Assembly (NCBI GenBank): GCA_963575745.1
Contig: CAUYUJ010001425.1
Coordinates: forward strand, 232,902-296,901
DNA length: 64,000 nt
Direction: 5' to 3'
Origin: Prorocentrum cordatum
Taxonomy: Eukaryota; Sar; Dinophyceae; Prorocentrales; Prorocentraceae
The position numbers were made by a program, and so were the translations under genes. The notes below the pieces were generated by a model, which saw only the letters and a list, made by a program, of their open reading frames with translations, did not search any database and was not told the DNA's origin. This document shows, in pieces, positions 22,570 through 32,104 of this stretch; positions within the stretch are counted from its first letter, which is position 1; each line of letters begins with the position of its first letter.

Positions 22570-24255
22570 CCACGCACGGGCACGCACCAACGACCCAGCA
22601 GCAGCCCCCGAACAGCGATCTATCCCAACTCGCGCCCCAAATTAACTTATGTTGAGCATTCCTAAATTTTCGTTGCTCAACATTGCTGGCCCGCGATTCG
22701 CCGCGCAATTCCGCGTGGCTTCTCCAATGCGAGATATGTCGGTTTCGCCAAAAAGCGTTCGTGACCAGATTGTGCAATGTGCAACGCGTCGTTGCGCCAG
22801 TCGGTTGTATAACGCTCTATAACTCGCGCGGCCGACTTCTTGGTCATTTGCTAGAATGATACAACTGGGTTGCGGCGTAGTCGTAGCTATTTTACAATTA
22901 AGTCAATACAGAAATACACAAAGCGCACGCAACTTCAGGTCGAAAAAAAACGAAGCCAGCAGTTGCCCACTCTGCCTTCGCGGGCCCAAGCCTGCGTCTG
23001 TCACCGACGCGCGCGGCCCGGCGGCCCTGGGCGGGGGCGGGCTTGCCTCTCGCGCCGACGGCGGGCCACCGCGCCCGCGAGAGCCCGTTGCATTCCGCAG
23101 AAGTGGCGGATGGGGCGCCCGCCCGCCTGGACCCCATCGCGGGTGTAGAACGCGGTCAGGGCGCTGTTTCTCGCCCGACGCCCGGCCCCCGTTGCTCGCG
23201 CCTTCCCGACGTCGGCGCCGCCCCGCGCAATGCCCCGCGCAGCCATGCACACATGCACATCGGCTTTTGGACCAACTTGGCGAAACCGAACTAGCAGTGC
23301 CATCCACCCCCCTGCCATTCAACCGGCTGAAGTACGCGTCGTTGCACGCCCGAAGATGCCCGCCCAGCCTGGGTTACGCAGCCGCGAGGAAGCAAAGGGT
23401 CATGTCCCGAGCGCCCTCCGTCTCTGCCATGGCCAGTCCCCGGGGCGCGCCTGGAACGTCCTGCAGCGCGCCAGCGGTGGCGAACATGGCCAAAAGATGC
23501 GGTCCAGCAGGGCCATGACTTCATGGCGGCATGGGTCGCACCCCCCCGCGCAGCGACCGATCGCCCATGACGCGACGCAGCAAGGCAGCGCCAAGGAGAC
23601 CGCACACCTGTAAACGTTGCCATGCTTGCATGATCCGCCACCTCGCGCACTGCGCCAGCGCGCGTTACATGGAATCAAAGCGATTATTCCTTGGGCGTCC
23701 CTTCAGGGGCATCTCATCCGATTGGATCCAACAGATCAACGAGTCCCGGTTGTGGAGCGACGGATCCGAGAAGCGCTGCTCTCAGGTTGGACCGCGCACG
23801 CAATGCTGTCTCCACCCGATCACGCTCGAAGGGCGCGTCCGAAACAAAGTTCCACGGGCCCTCGCCAGGTCAAAACTACGCACGTTCTCACATCGCACCC
23901 GGATGAGCTGTTCTGGTCGGGGATCTTCTGACCCGGGTCAATCCAGACCCGGGCCAGCAGGAAGCCGAAAAAACCGCTATCAGGAAAGAAAGCTGCAACG
24001 CAGGTCTTCGCAAACCAGGCTCAGCCAATATGCGCGGCCGCCTCGCGGCCGCGAGCGGCTCGCTAACCCGGGTCAGCCAGCAGGGGTCTTCGCAGGATCC
24101 TGCAGGATCCGGTGCCCTGGCTGACCCCGTTTGCATCGACCCCCGTCACTTGAGCCCCGATCTGGGACAGGGCCCGCGGCGCCGGGGGCGAAGCTCCGCC
24201 AGTCCCCGATTTTCTCCTGCGCCCCAGCCGCCCGCGCTGCCGCGGCCGAGGGCGA
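22570..24255. other. No recognisable gene
   Basis: Overlapping frames on both strands (22856-23518 plus, 22903-23322 minus, 23531-24124 plus). No motif. 23925-24135 contains several CCCGGGTC and GGATCCTGCAGGATCC palindromes without a clear repeat unit. Confidence 0.4.
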
Positions 24256-24260
24256 GCGAT

Positions 24261-24707
24261 CTATGCGCGGCGCTGCAGTCCGATATGCCTTCTGGTTATC
24301 TCCGCCGCGGGGGCATCTTTCAGCGCCTCATGGGCGAGGCGGCAGGACTCTAAATCGGCCTGTGGCGCGAATCGACCATGCTGAGCGTCGAGATCCACGT
24401 GGCGCTCCACTGCATCAGCGATGCGAATGCCGCAGCGTGGAACGTCACCGTAGAAGCCAACGTCGATCCGATGTGCAATGCCATCCCGCACCTTCCAATC
24501 TGCAAGATCGGTGGTGGAGACGTGATTGGACAGGAGACGTCTGGTCTTCACTATCCGGTCTGGTACGCCGAAATGCGAATAGCCTCTGCGAGCGATCAGG
24601 GCGGCTGGTAAAGCCAGTTTTTCGCGATCGGCCCCGAATATATCCTTCCAGATCAGAACTAGGATCTCGCCGTCGGCTGCTGGTCTGGTGAACCGTAGTG
24701 TGACCAT
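24261..24707 (-). CDS. Unrecognised protein-like frame
   Basis: A 148-codon minus-strand frame with a balanced composition: MVTLRFTRPAADGEILVLIW at the start, then GYSHFGVPDRIVKTRRLL, a DLADWKVRDGIAHRIDVGFY stretch and a His-rich ERHVDLDAQHGRF segment. It looks like real or recently real coding DNA rather than a GC-rich shadow. It follows the frame 24738-25220 on the same strand after about 30 bases, so both may belong to one gene with an intron or frameshift. I do not recognise a domain. Confidence 0.38.
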   Translation of the reverse strand: MVTLRFTRPAADGEILVLIWKDIFGADREKLALPAALIARRGYSHFGVPDRIVKTRRLLSNHVSTTDLADWKVRDGIAHRIDVGFYGDVPRCGIRIADAVERHVDLDAQHGRFAPQADLESCRLAHEALKDAPAAEITRRHIGLQRRA

Positions 24708-24737
24708 GTGGCTGGTCTACGGTTGGTCCTGTCGGTC

Positions 24738-25220
24738 TTAGTCGCTGCCCACGTAGCCCCCGTCGTTGCAGATGCGATCGTCGACCTCCTCTGGGGTGCT
24801 CACGTCTTCGAGCTCCCCGTCCATGTCCATATCCCCTGGTAGTTCTGGACGAAGAGTGTCGGTAGGGCCACCCTGATGCAGCTGAGGGATGATGGCCGCA
24901 GGGAACTTCGAGGCCCTGCACAGCGCCGCGATCGCGTGGCCAGGCAGCTCCTGGGAACGCTGAAAAACGTAGGCCAACCCATTCGTGTACTCTGTGCCTG
25001 CCAGATGGTCCAGAGTCTGTACCTGTTCCATGAGCCATCTGCCCCACTCTTCCTCGGTCCAGTCCGCCGAGGCATCGCGCGAATGAGTTGCAGGGCCCTC
25101 CTGTTCATGTTGACTCCCGCACGTGGCCGGCGGGATCGGTGGAGTTTTTGCGACGGATCCCAGCTTGGCGAGAGGTGATCGCCATCGTGCAGCCCAGCTG
25201 GGGCAAGACCACAAATCCAC
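24738..25220 (-). CDS. Unrecognised acidic protein-like frame
   Basis: A 160-codon minus-strand frame. The second half is acidic and protein-like: DWTEEEWGRWLMEQVQTLDH, then GNA-like helices and a C-terminal MDMDGELEDVSTPEEVDD tail. It probably belongs with the frame at 24261-24707 downstream. No known domain recognised. Confidence 0.35.
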   Translation of the reverse strand: MDLWSCPSWAARWRSPLAKLGSVAKTPPIPPATCGSQHEQEGPATHSRDASADWTEEEWGRWLMEQVQTLDHLAGTEYTNGLAYVFQRSQELPGHAIAALCRASKFPAAIIPQLHQGGPTDTLRPELPGDMDMDGELEDVSTPEEVDDRICNDGGYVGSD

Positions 25221-25399
25221 AGCGCAACCGCATGCGTGGCTTCAGGTGGACAAACACCCGATCGGTCCTCACAAGTTTGGTGACCCGACGCTCCATGTCC
25301 ACAAGGAACTCCCACGTGTCTGCTCACAGGATGCCATCACCAAACAACTGGATGAAATACTTCTAGAGGAGAGCGCGCCCGCTGTGCACTCCCAAAGGC

Positions 25400-25830
25400 G
25401 GGAGGGGGCGCCATTTACCCCCCCCCCTTTCGACCTGACTGGCCGGAAGCCCCCCCCATCCTTGTTTCTCGCCCCTCGGAAGCTACCCCCCTCCCTTCCG
25501 CGCACCGGAAAAAAAAACCACCACACCCACCCACCCACCCACCCCGTTCCTTTCCCAAACGTGGGCGGGCTTAGCTACTCCCCCCTTAAACCTCCCCTGT
25601 CGGAAGCCCACCCCTCCTCTCCATTTTTTCTGCCCCTCGGACCCCCCCCTCCTTTCGCGCTCCCGAAGCTAACTACCCCCCCCCCCGCTCCCATTCCCAC
25701 AGACGGTGGGGGGCTTAGCCGCTCCCGCCCCTTGAACCTCACCTGCCAGAAGCCCCCCCTTCTTTTTTTCTGCCCCTCGGAAGCGAAGCTCCACCCCACC
25801 CCCCAACGCTGCCCCGAAAACCAGAAAAGC
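25400..25830. repeat. C-tract repeat block
   Basis: Degenerate units of C-runs with GGAAGC and TTTCTGCCCCTCGGA connecting pieces recur about six times (CCCCTCGGAAGCTACCCCCC and variants). Related in style to 26456-26905. The overlapping frames are Pro-rich composition products. Confidence 0.65.
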
Positions 25831-26090
25831 GCGAAAAATCAAAGAACGCGGCGAAAGAGCGCGGAAACCCAAAGGAGCACGAAAAACGAAAGAGGCGCCA
25901 CCGAAAAAAAACACCAAAAACAAAACGAGCACCCGAAACCAAAACAGCGCCGAAAACACAGAAAACGCCAATGACCAAAGGCGCGCCGGAAACCAAAAGG
26001 GCACCACCAACCATCAAGTCGCCACACTCCAAAGATGCGCAGAAAACAATGGCGCGCCGAAAACCAAACGAGTGGAAAAACCAAAGGAGC
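25830..26090. repeat. Degenerate AAACCAAA/GCGC repeat
   Basis: A loose repeat of GAAAACCAAAA, GCGCC and AAAGGAGC pieces at roughly 20-30 base spacing. No gene. Confidence 0.45.
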
Positions 26091-26092
26091 AA

Positions 26093-26261
26093 CTGCATCG
26101 CCGATGCATCGCCGTAACATCGGCGATGCATCGGCGACGTCGGCGATGCATCGGCGACGTCTGCTAGGAGAAAATCAGGCTCCACATCGAGCCACAGCGC
26201 CGATGCATTGCCGATGCGGCGCGATCCTCCATCTAGTCGGACCCACTTGCGAGGCCTAGAA
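26093..26261. mobile_element. Palindromic MITE-like element, copy 2 (left end lost)
   Basis: Contains the internal palindrome units (GCCGATGCATCG, ATCGGCGATGCATCGGCGAC twice), the middle motif GAGAAAATCAGGCTCCACATC and the right terminus CGATCCTCCATCTAGTCGG then GCGAGGCCTAGA. The left inverted terminus is missing. Same family as 31406-31661. Confidence 0.65.
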
Positions 26262-26455
26262 GCATGCATCTGTTGCACGTTCCGCGGCCGCCGGGGCCCG
26301 AGTCTAGAAAGTCTTTCAGCACGCCTTGGGGCCAGGCAGAGTACAAGAACTGCGCAGTCACGGCTGGCTGGAGAGCTCTGGGGTGTTATCCTCCCTCGCT
26401 CACCCATCCACTCTCGAGCCCCCCTCATCCAGGGGATGGTGCCGTGCGCCTAGCG

Positions 26456-26905
26456 CACAATCTGGAGAGAGCGCGCCCACAGGGCCCGAGCAAAGGAGAG
26501 GGGGGGCTAGGCTTAAGCTACCCCCCCCCTCCCTTGAGCCGCCCTTGTTGGAAGCACCCCCCCCCTCCCCCCCTTTTTTTTGCAAGGGGGGGGGGCTTAC
26601 AGCTACCCCCCCTCCCCCCTTTCCAAAGGGGGGGGGTGGGGCGCTGCCCTGCTGGAAGCTACCGTGCAAAGGGGGGGGGCGCTTGGAAACTACCCACCCC
26701 CTCCCCCCCTTTGGCCGCCCCGGAAGCTACCCCCCCCTTACCCCCCTTTCCAAAGGGAGGGGGGGCTTAAGCTACCCCCCCCTCCCTTGGAGCGCCCTGC
26801 TGGAAGCTCCCCCCCCCTCCCCCCCTTTGTGCCAAAGGGGGGGGGGCATGGAAGCCCCCCCCCCTTCCCCCCTTTGGCGGCCGCCCAGCCCCCGGAGCCT
26901 CCACG
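26456..26905 (+). repeat. Left arm of a large imperfect inverted repeat (C-tract side)
   Basis: Units of GGAAGCTACCCCCCC, runs of C, TTTCCAAAGGGGGGGG and GCTTAAGCTACC recur about eight times, and the block ends CGGCCGCCCAGCCCCCGGAG. The right arm at 29097-29535 is approximately its reverse complement, including the unique end (CTCCGGGAGCTGGGCGGCC) and a GTCGGGCCCCAC-like outer end. Each C-run/G-run pair could itself form a hairpin. Confidence 0.6.
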
Positions 26906-27300
26906 ATCCACGATCGAGGAACAATCCACGATCGAGGATGGACGATCGAGGATGGACGATCCAAAATGAACAGTCCACGATCGAGGATGGACGATCGACG
27001 ATCAACGATCGACGATCGAAAATCCCAATCGAATCGCTTGCAATCGATTGCACTCCATTCCACTGCAATCCCCCTCCCCACCTCCCTCCGCTCCCTCCCC
27101 TCCCTCCCCACCCTTCGTTCCATCTCCTCCCTCCCCTCCCTCTCCTCCCCTCCCTCCCTTCCGTCCTGTCCCTCCCCTGCAATCCAATCGATTGAATCGT
27201 TTGCAATTCAACCGATTGCAATCCAATCGATTGCAATCCAATGGATTGCAATCGAATCGTTTGCAATCCAATGGATTGCAATCGATTGCAACGCAAGTGT
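26905..27300. repeat. Two short-unit repeats: GATCGAGGATGGAC and GATTGCAATCCAATC
   Basis: At 26905-27020 a roughly 14-base unit, CGATCGAGGATGGA, recurs five to six times. After a CTCCCTCCC pyrimidine stretch (27060-27180), a roughly 15-base unit, ATCGATTGCAATCCA, recurs about eight times to 27295. Both units are rich in self-complementary words (CGATCG, ATTGCAAT). Confidence 0.7.
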
Positions 27301-27555
27301 ATCATTCAACGCGTCCCGTGCCAACGCCCGGGAACGAATAATTACCCTGGCGACGTACCCAACCCCTGCGCAAACGCGGGGCGCAAATAGTTTAGGACAC
27401 TTTATAAGGGGGGCGATGACGGAGCGAGGGCTACATATGTCTGCAGACGGAATTCGGGAGACTCGCAGGACACTGGCTTCAGGACAAGGACTAGATAAAG
27501 CTGATTAGTTGCAATCCCTGAGCAACCCTAGCCACTTCGAAAGCGGGGATCTCAG
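27300..27555. other. Spacer, no recognisable gene
   Basis: Unique sequence between the ATTGCAATC repeat and the 101-bp satellite; no feature seen. Confidence 0.4.
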
Positions 27556-28375
27556 ATCGCAGCCCCCCAGGGATGGCGAGGTCTAATTTGGGTCCGCCCG
27601 TGGCGTCACTGTGCTGGGCCCCCCAGCAGGCCTCGAAAGTGGCGACAGTTTCACAGATCGCAGCCCCCCAGGGATGGCGAGGTCTAATTTGGGTCCGCCC
27701 GTGGCGTCACTGTGCTGGGCCCCCCAGCAGGCCTCGAAAGTGGCGACAGTTTCACAGATCGCAGCCCCCCAGGGATGGCGAGGTCTAATTTGGGTCCGCC
27801 CGTGGCGTCACTGTGCTGGGCCCCCCAGCAGGCCTCGAAAGTGGCGACAGTTTCACAGATCGCAGCCCCCCAGGGATGGCGAGGTCTAATTTGGGTCCGC
27901 CGTGGCGTCACTGTGCTGGGCCCCCCAGCAGGCCTCGAAAGTGGCGACAGTTTCACAGATCGCAGCCCCCCAGGGATGGCGAGGTCTAATTTGGGTCCGC
28001 CGTGGCGTCACTGTGCTGGGCCCCCCAGCAGGCCTCGAAAGTGGCGACAGTTTCACAGATCGCAGCCCCCCAGGGATGGCGAGGTCTAATTTGGGTCCGC
28101 GCGTGGCGTCACTGTGCTGGGCCCCCCAGCAGGCCTCGAAAGTGGCGACAGTTTCACAGATCGCAGCCCTCCAGGGATGGCGAGGTCTAATTTGGGTCCG
28201 CCCGTGGCGTCACTGTGCTGGGCCCGCCAGCAGGCATCGAAAGTGGCGACGGTTTCACAGATCGCCGCCCCCCAGGGATGGCGAGGTCTAATTTGGGTCC
28301 GCCCGTGGCGTCACTGTGCTGGGCCCCCCAGCAAGCCTCGAAAGTGGCGACAGTTTCACAGATCGCAGCCCCCCG
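27556..28375. repeat. 101-bp satellite, about 8 copies
   Basis: Unit: GGATGGCGAGGTCTAATTTG, GGTCCGCCCGTGGCGTCACT, GTGCTGGGCCCCCCAGCAGG, CCTCGAAAGTGGCGACAGTT, TCACAGATCGCAGCCCCCCA. The ATG of the unit falls at 27573, 27674, 27775, 27876, 27976, 28076, 28177 and 28278, so six intervals are 101 and two are 100 (a lost C in CCGCCCG). All three forward frames are open across it, giving spurious open frames. Confidence 0.95.
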
Positions 28376-28485
28376 CAAGCAACACAGGAGGAGGCAAGAG
28401 GGAGACGGGACGGGAAGGAGGAAGTGGAGACCACACTGCTCTATTCAAAACGAATGCCCAACCACGGAGGGTTGGGAAAAATACG
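28376..28485 (+). repeat. Satellite 3' junction module, copy 2
   Basis: After the last 101-bp unit comes GCAAGCAACACAGGAGGAGG, a GGA/GAC-rich stretch, then CTCTATTCAAAACGAATGCC and CACGGAGGGTTGGGAAAAA. It matches the module at 22384-22470 in order and in most bases. Confidence 0.65.
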
Positions 28486-28559
28486 ATTCCCCCCCGAAAG
28501 TTGCACGAAGTGTAATTCGGAGAACGCCAGCCCGTCGCGTTTGGCAGTGTTCGTGTAAG

Positions 28560-28915
28560 ACGGCGGCCAGCTGGGGGAGGAGGAGGCGGAGGATGGGGGA
28601 GGCGGAGGGGAGGAGGAGGAGGAGGAGGAGGAGGAGGAGGAGGAGGAGGAGGAGGAGGAGGAGAAGGAGGCGGAAGAATGAGGAGGGGGAGGGGGGGAGG
28701 AGAAGGAGGGAAAAGAGGAGGAGGAGGCGGAGGAGGAGGAGGAAGGAGGAGGAGGAGGAGGAGGGGGAAACGGAGAAGGATAACGAGGAGGAGGAGGACG
28801 AGGAGGAGGAGAAAGGAGGAGGAGGAGGAGGAGGAGGAGGAGGGAAAAATGGGAGGAGGAAAAGAAAACCGAGGAGGAGGAGGAGGAGGAGGAACGGAAC
28901 GGAAGGACCCGCGGG
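28560..28915. repeat. (GGA)n purine microsatellite with interruptions
   Basis: Mostly GGA/GAG triplets with scattered GGC, GAA and AAA interruptions. The coding frames (Glu/Arg on plus, Ser/Pro on minus) are repeat products. Confidence 0.9.
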
Positions 28916-28922
28916 GGAGTAC

Positions 28923-28990
<68 letters not shown>
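28923..28990. repeat. (GAT)n microsatellite
   Basis: About twenty-two GAT triplets, giving poly-Asp or poly-Met depending on frame. Confidence 0.95.
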
Positions 28991-29096
28991 CGATGATGAC
29001 TATGAGGAGGATGAGGAGGACGAGGAAGAGGAGGAGGCAAAAGGAAGAAGAGGAGGAGGGAGAGGGGCGGGAATAAATGGAGGCGAAAGGGAGGGC

Positions 29097-29535
29097 GATG
29101 GCTCCGGGAGCTGGGCGGCCAAAGGGGGGAAGGGGGGGGGGGCTTCAAGCCCCCCCCCCCTTTTGCACCAAGGGAGGGAGGGGGGGGGGCTTCCAAAGCC
29201 CCCCCCCCTTTCAAAGGGGGGGGGTGGCTCACCCCAGCTCCATTAAAAGGAGGGAGGGGGGGGGTAGCTTGGAAGCCCCCCCCCCTTTCCGGCCACGAAA
29301 AGGGAGGGGGGGGTAGCTTCCGAAGCCCCCCCCTTTCAAAGGGGGGGGAGCTCACCCCGGGAGGGGGGGGGGGGTAGCTTGGAAGCCCCCCCCTTTCCAG
29401 ACCACGAAAAGGGGGGGAGGGGGGGGGGGCTTCCGAAGCCCCCCCCCTTTAGCAAGGAAGGGGGGAGGGGGGTAGCTTCAGGCTGGGGCCCCCGTTCTAG
29501 TCTGTCGGGCCCCACGAGCGCGGTCTATCTGAGCT
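29097..29535 (-). repeat. Right arm of the large imperfect inverted repeat (G-tract side)
   Basis: Starts CTCCGGGAGCTGGGCGGCC, then repeated units of GGGGGGGGCTT, CCAAAGCCCCCCCC and TTTCAAAGGGGGGGG, ending GGGGTAGCTTCAGGCTGGGG and GTCGGGCCCCACGAGCGCG. Approximately the reverse complement of 26456-26905. Confidence 0.6.
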
Positions 29536-29539
29536 GTGA

Positions 29540-30705
29540 TGGCACTACACACGCCCGGGGACCGCAACGTCGCCGACAGAAACTCGATCGACCACGTACT
29601 ACTACGCCAGGCCTTCAGCCAGAAAGACTGGTCTACGGTCTGCAAGATTCGCAGAACCGAACAAGACCTCCCCTCCTCACCAAGGTCCTGGAAGATGGCG
29701 ATGATGAGGGGCAGGAGGAGTGAGACATCATGGTACTGTCGATTATCTGCACCGTGCTACTACTGCCTCGCCTCCCTCGCCTTCCCCGCCTGCACAGACT
29801 CATCTCCACCCCTACCAACGCTGACCACTTCCTCTTCCGTGCACGATCAAAACCGTCCAGAGAAAAACCTCTTCTCGGCGTCGTGTGCGAATTTCTCTCA
29901 TAACGAGTTGTCCGACAGAGGTGGCGTCCAGGTTGTCAAGACGAGACCGTTGACTGCCGCTGGCGGGAAGAACCCGACACCCCGTGCGTCGTCTGACATG
30001 ATCCGCCTGGCCCCTCTGGTTCGGGGACTGGCCCCAGCATGCAGAAAGCACCGTGGAGCCTGGCCTGCACCTCGGGCTGCTCCGATATCACAGAGAAGCG
30101 CCCCTACACAGCTCCCGCCATGAAAGAAAGCACGACGGTAATTTGCTGGGCCGTTTTCGGCCTCCTGAGGCCCACGCCAGGCCCTGGGACTGTCAAACAC
30201 CGACTCGGACTGAGAATCTGGCTCTCGGGACTTCTGGGGGCCCCACGTTTAACAAAAATAAAGACATCACATGTCTGGGTCCTCATCCCAGGGCCGCAAG
30301 GGCGAGGGACAGGAGGCGGCAAGGTCAACGGACGGCAGAGAGCCGCCCGCGACGAGAGCCAGCCTGTCTGCAACGCTGGCGCCGGCCCCAAGCTTTTGGA
30401 GTACCATGTGGGACCTGCTCTAGAACAGGAACGTACCTTAGACAGATCTACCCATTCGCCAACTTTGTACTGCGTCGAACACAACGGCCGCGTTGTCTAT
30501 ACAGACGCATCCACCACGATTGTGTCTGTATACGTACTGACAGCCAACGTACCCGTAGACGCTTGTGGCTAGAAAGTAAGAACGGCATTTGGCATGGCAT
30601 AGGCCCCTGAAATTGGTCTTCTAGAAGAAGGTAAACTTGGCCCTCCCACCAAGCTCTCCACAACGGAGCTGGCACGAAGAGAAGGGTTCCCGAGGGAACC
30701 GGGTC
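29540..30705. other. No recognised gene; protein-like plus frames
   Basis: Plus frames 29536-30123 and 30053-30610 have a fairly normal amino-acid mix. The first opens LHTPGDRNVADRNSIDHVLL. I cannot place either in a family. They could be an eroded mobile-element ORF. Confidence 0.3.
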
Positions 30706-30710
30706 CTGAA

Positions 30711-30917
30711 CTAGAGGCCTCCCAGATGGGGTCGGAGGTTCGCGCCGCATCGACGATGCATCACAGATGGATCGAGGATACATCGGCGACATCGGCGATG
30801 CATCGGCGACGTGGGCGTGGAGAAGATCGGGTTTCTCATCGAGCAGCATCGCCAATGCATCCGCGATGCGGCACGATCCCCCGACACAATCTACTCCGAC
30901 CCTATCAAGGAGGCCCG
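30711..30917. mobile_element. Palindromic MITE-like element, copy 3
   Basis: Left end CTAGAGGCCTCCCAGATGGG and GTCGGAGG; right end CGACACAATCTACTCCGACC and CTATCAAGGAGGCC, roughly its inverse. Inside are degenerate palindrome units and the conserved middle GTGGAGAAGATCGGGTT. About 207 bases. No coding capacity. Confidence 0.7.
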
Positions 30918-30919
30918 GC

Positions 30920-31400
30920 GAACACCCAGGGTTGTTGCCCTGGACTGGCGCTCCATCCCAGGCCTTCTTTCGACGGTACAGGGGCCGCGAAGGACCCCAG
31001 GAGCCCGAGCTCGGGAGAAAAAAAAAGGTGTGGACCCTGGAGGCCTGGGCGTTGACACCGACACCAACGCAGGGGGGTGCCTCCACTGGGGGAAGATGAC
31101 CCTGGATTTCTTGGTGCTGCTGGTACTCGTTCGACCACCTGTGGAAGCCCGAATATGACCACCATCGCAAAGAGGTCAGGATCATCTTCCCTCGGTGGAG
31201 GCACACCGCCGATATTGGTCTTGGTGTTAACCCCTAGGCCTTCAAGACCCCCTTCCCCTCGAGGCCCCCTTTTCTCCATGACAGCGCAGACCCACACCAA
31301 GGCAGGAGCGTCTGGGCGGCAGACCGCGAGCGGGCGGGCGGGCCCCTCACCGCAAAACGGCGCGAGCCAGGTGCGGCGAACGGTTGCGCAGAGGGGACGC
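30920..31400. other. Unique spacer between two MITE-like copies
   Basis: No gene recognised. Contains a short A run at 31018-31026 and a GGACCCTGGAGGCC-type palindrome. Confidence 0.35.
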
Positions 31401-31405
31401 GCTAG

Positions 31406-31661
31406 TAGAGGCCTCCTAGATGGGGTCCGAGTAGATGGGGTCGGAGGATGGCGCCGCATCGACGATACATCGACGATGCATCGGCGATGCATCGGCGATG
31501 CATCGGCGATGCACCAGCGATGCATCGTCGACGTCAGCGATAAATCGGCGACGTCGACGTGAAGCAAATCGGGCTCCACATCCAGCCGCATCGGCGATGC
31601 ATCGGCGATGCGGCGCGCTCCTTCGACCCCATCTACTCTGGCCCCATCTAGGAGGCCTAGA
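31406..31661. mobile_element. Palindromic MITE-like element, copy 4 (best preserved)
   Basis: The left terminus TAGAGGCCTCCTAGATGGGG then TCCGAGTAGATGGGGTCGGA is matched in inverse by the right terminus TTCGACCCCATCTACTCTGG then CCCCATCTAGGAGGCCTAGA, giving about 42-base inverted repeats. The interior is an array of ATCGGCGATGC units containing the perfect palindrome GCCGATGCATCGGC or close forms, plus a conserved middle GTGAAGCAAATCGGGCTCCA. GCTAG flanks both ends (31401-31405 and 31662-31666), a possible 5-bp target duplication. 256 bases, no coding capacity. Confidence 0.8.
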
Positions 31662-31895
31662 GCTAGGGCCCCTCGAGGAACGAGAAACGCCACTGCCAGT
31701 GGCACTGCCAGTGGCACTGGCACGATTTCTCAGAGCTCCGCGCGGACTTCTTGGGTGGGGCCGGGCCCCCCTCCGTGGCGCGCGGAGCGCGGCGGGGGCG
31801 GCACCGGAGGCGCCGCCAGGGGGCCCAGCGCCGACCCGAGCCATCCGCGCGGAGAGCTCCGAGGAATTGAGAAAGTATGCAGATGCCATTACTTT

Positions 31896-32100
31896 CGGGG
31901 AGACGTAAGACCCGGGTACGGGGGACTCGGAAATCCCCGACGAGGTCGTCAAAAAAAAGACGAGGCCGAGCCTGCATTTTGACGAGGCCTCCCGCTGCAG
32001 ACATCCCACGAAACTCCTCCTCGTCAAAATCCGAGGCGCGGTCGTCAAAAAACGATGGCGAACCCGAGTCCTGGCAAACCCGGGTCTTACGCTCCCCCGA
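31896..32100. mobile_element. Foldback element with about 80-base inverted arms
   Basis: Left arm starts CGGGGAGACGTAAGACCCGG, continues with GACTCGG, GACGAGGTCGTCAAAAAAAA and ends CATTTTGACGAGG. The right arm is its imperfect reverse complement: CCTCGTCAAAATCCGAGG, GGTCGTCAAAAAACGATGG, then CCCGGGTCTTACGCTCCCCC. A loop of about 30 bases separates them. Typical of a small foldback MITE unrelated to the GCCGATGCATCGGC family. Confidence 0.75.
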
Positions 32101-32104
32101 TACT

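Noticed and set aside
20060-22645. An 861-codon open frame with a repetitive GAPYGATKRCPGWG-like protein
   Set aside because: The frame is created by the 77-bp satellite and runs through the poly-A as poly-Lys. All forward frames are open; period 77 shifts the frame each unit, so no single repeat protein is encoded.
27556-28375. CRISPR-like array
   Set aside because: The 101-bp units are tandem with no unique spacers, and the context is a eukaryotic satellite.
28560-29076. Acidic or Met-rich protein
   Set aside because: It is the translation of GGA and GAT microsatellites; the opposite strand is equally open.
31406-31661. Rho-independent terminator or riboswitch from strong palindromes
   Set aside because: The palindromes occur as multi-unit arrays between inverted termini in several dispersed copies, which fits a mobile element rather than a cis-regulatory RNA.
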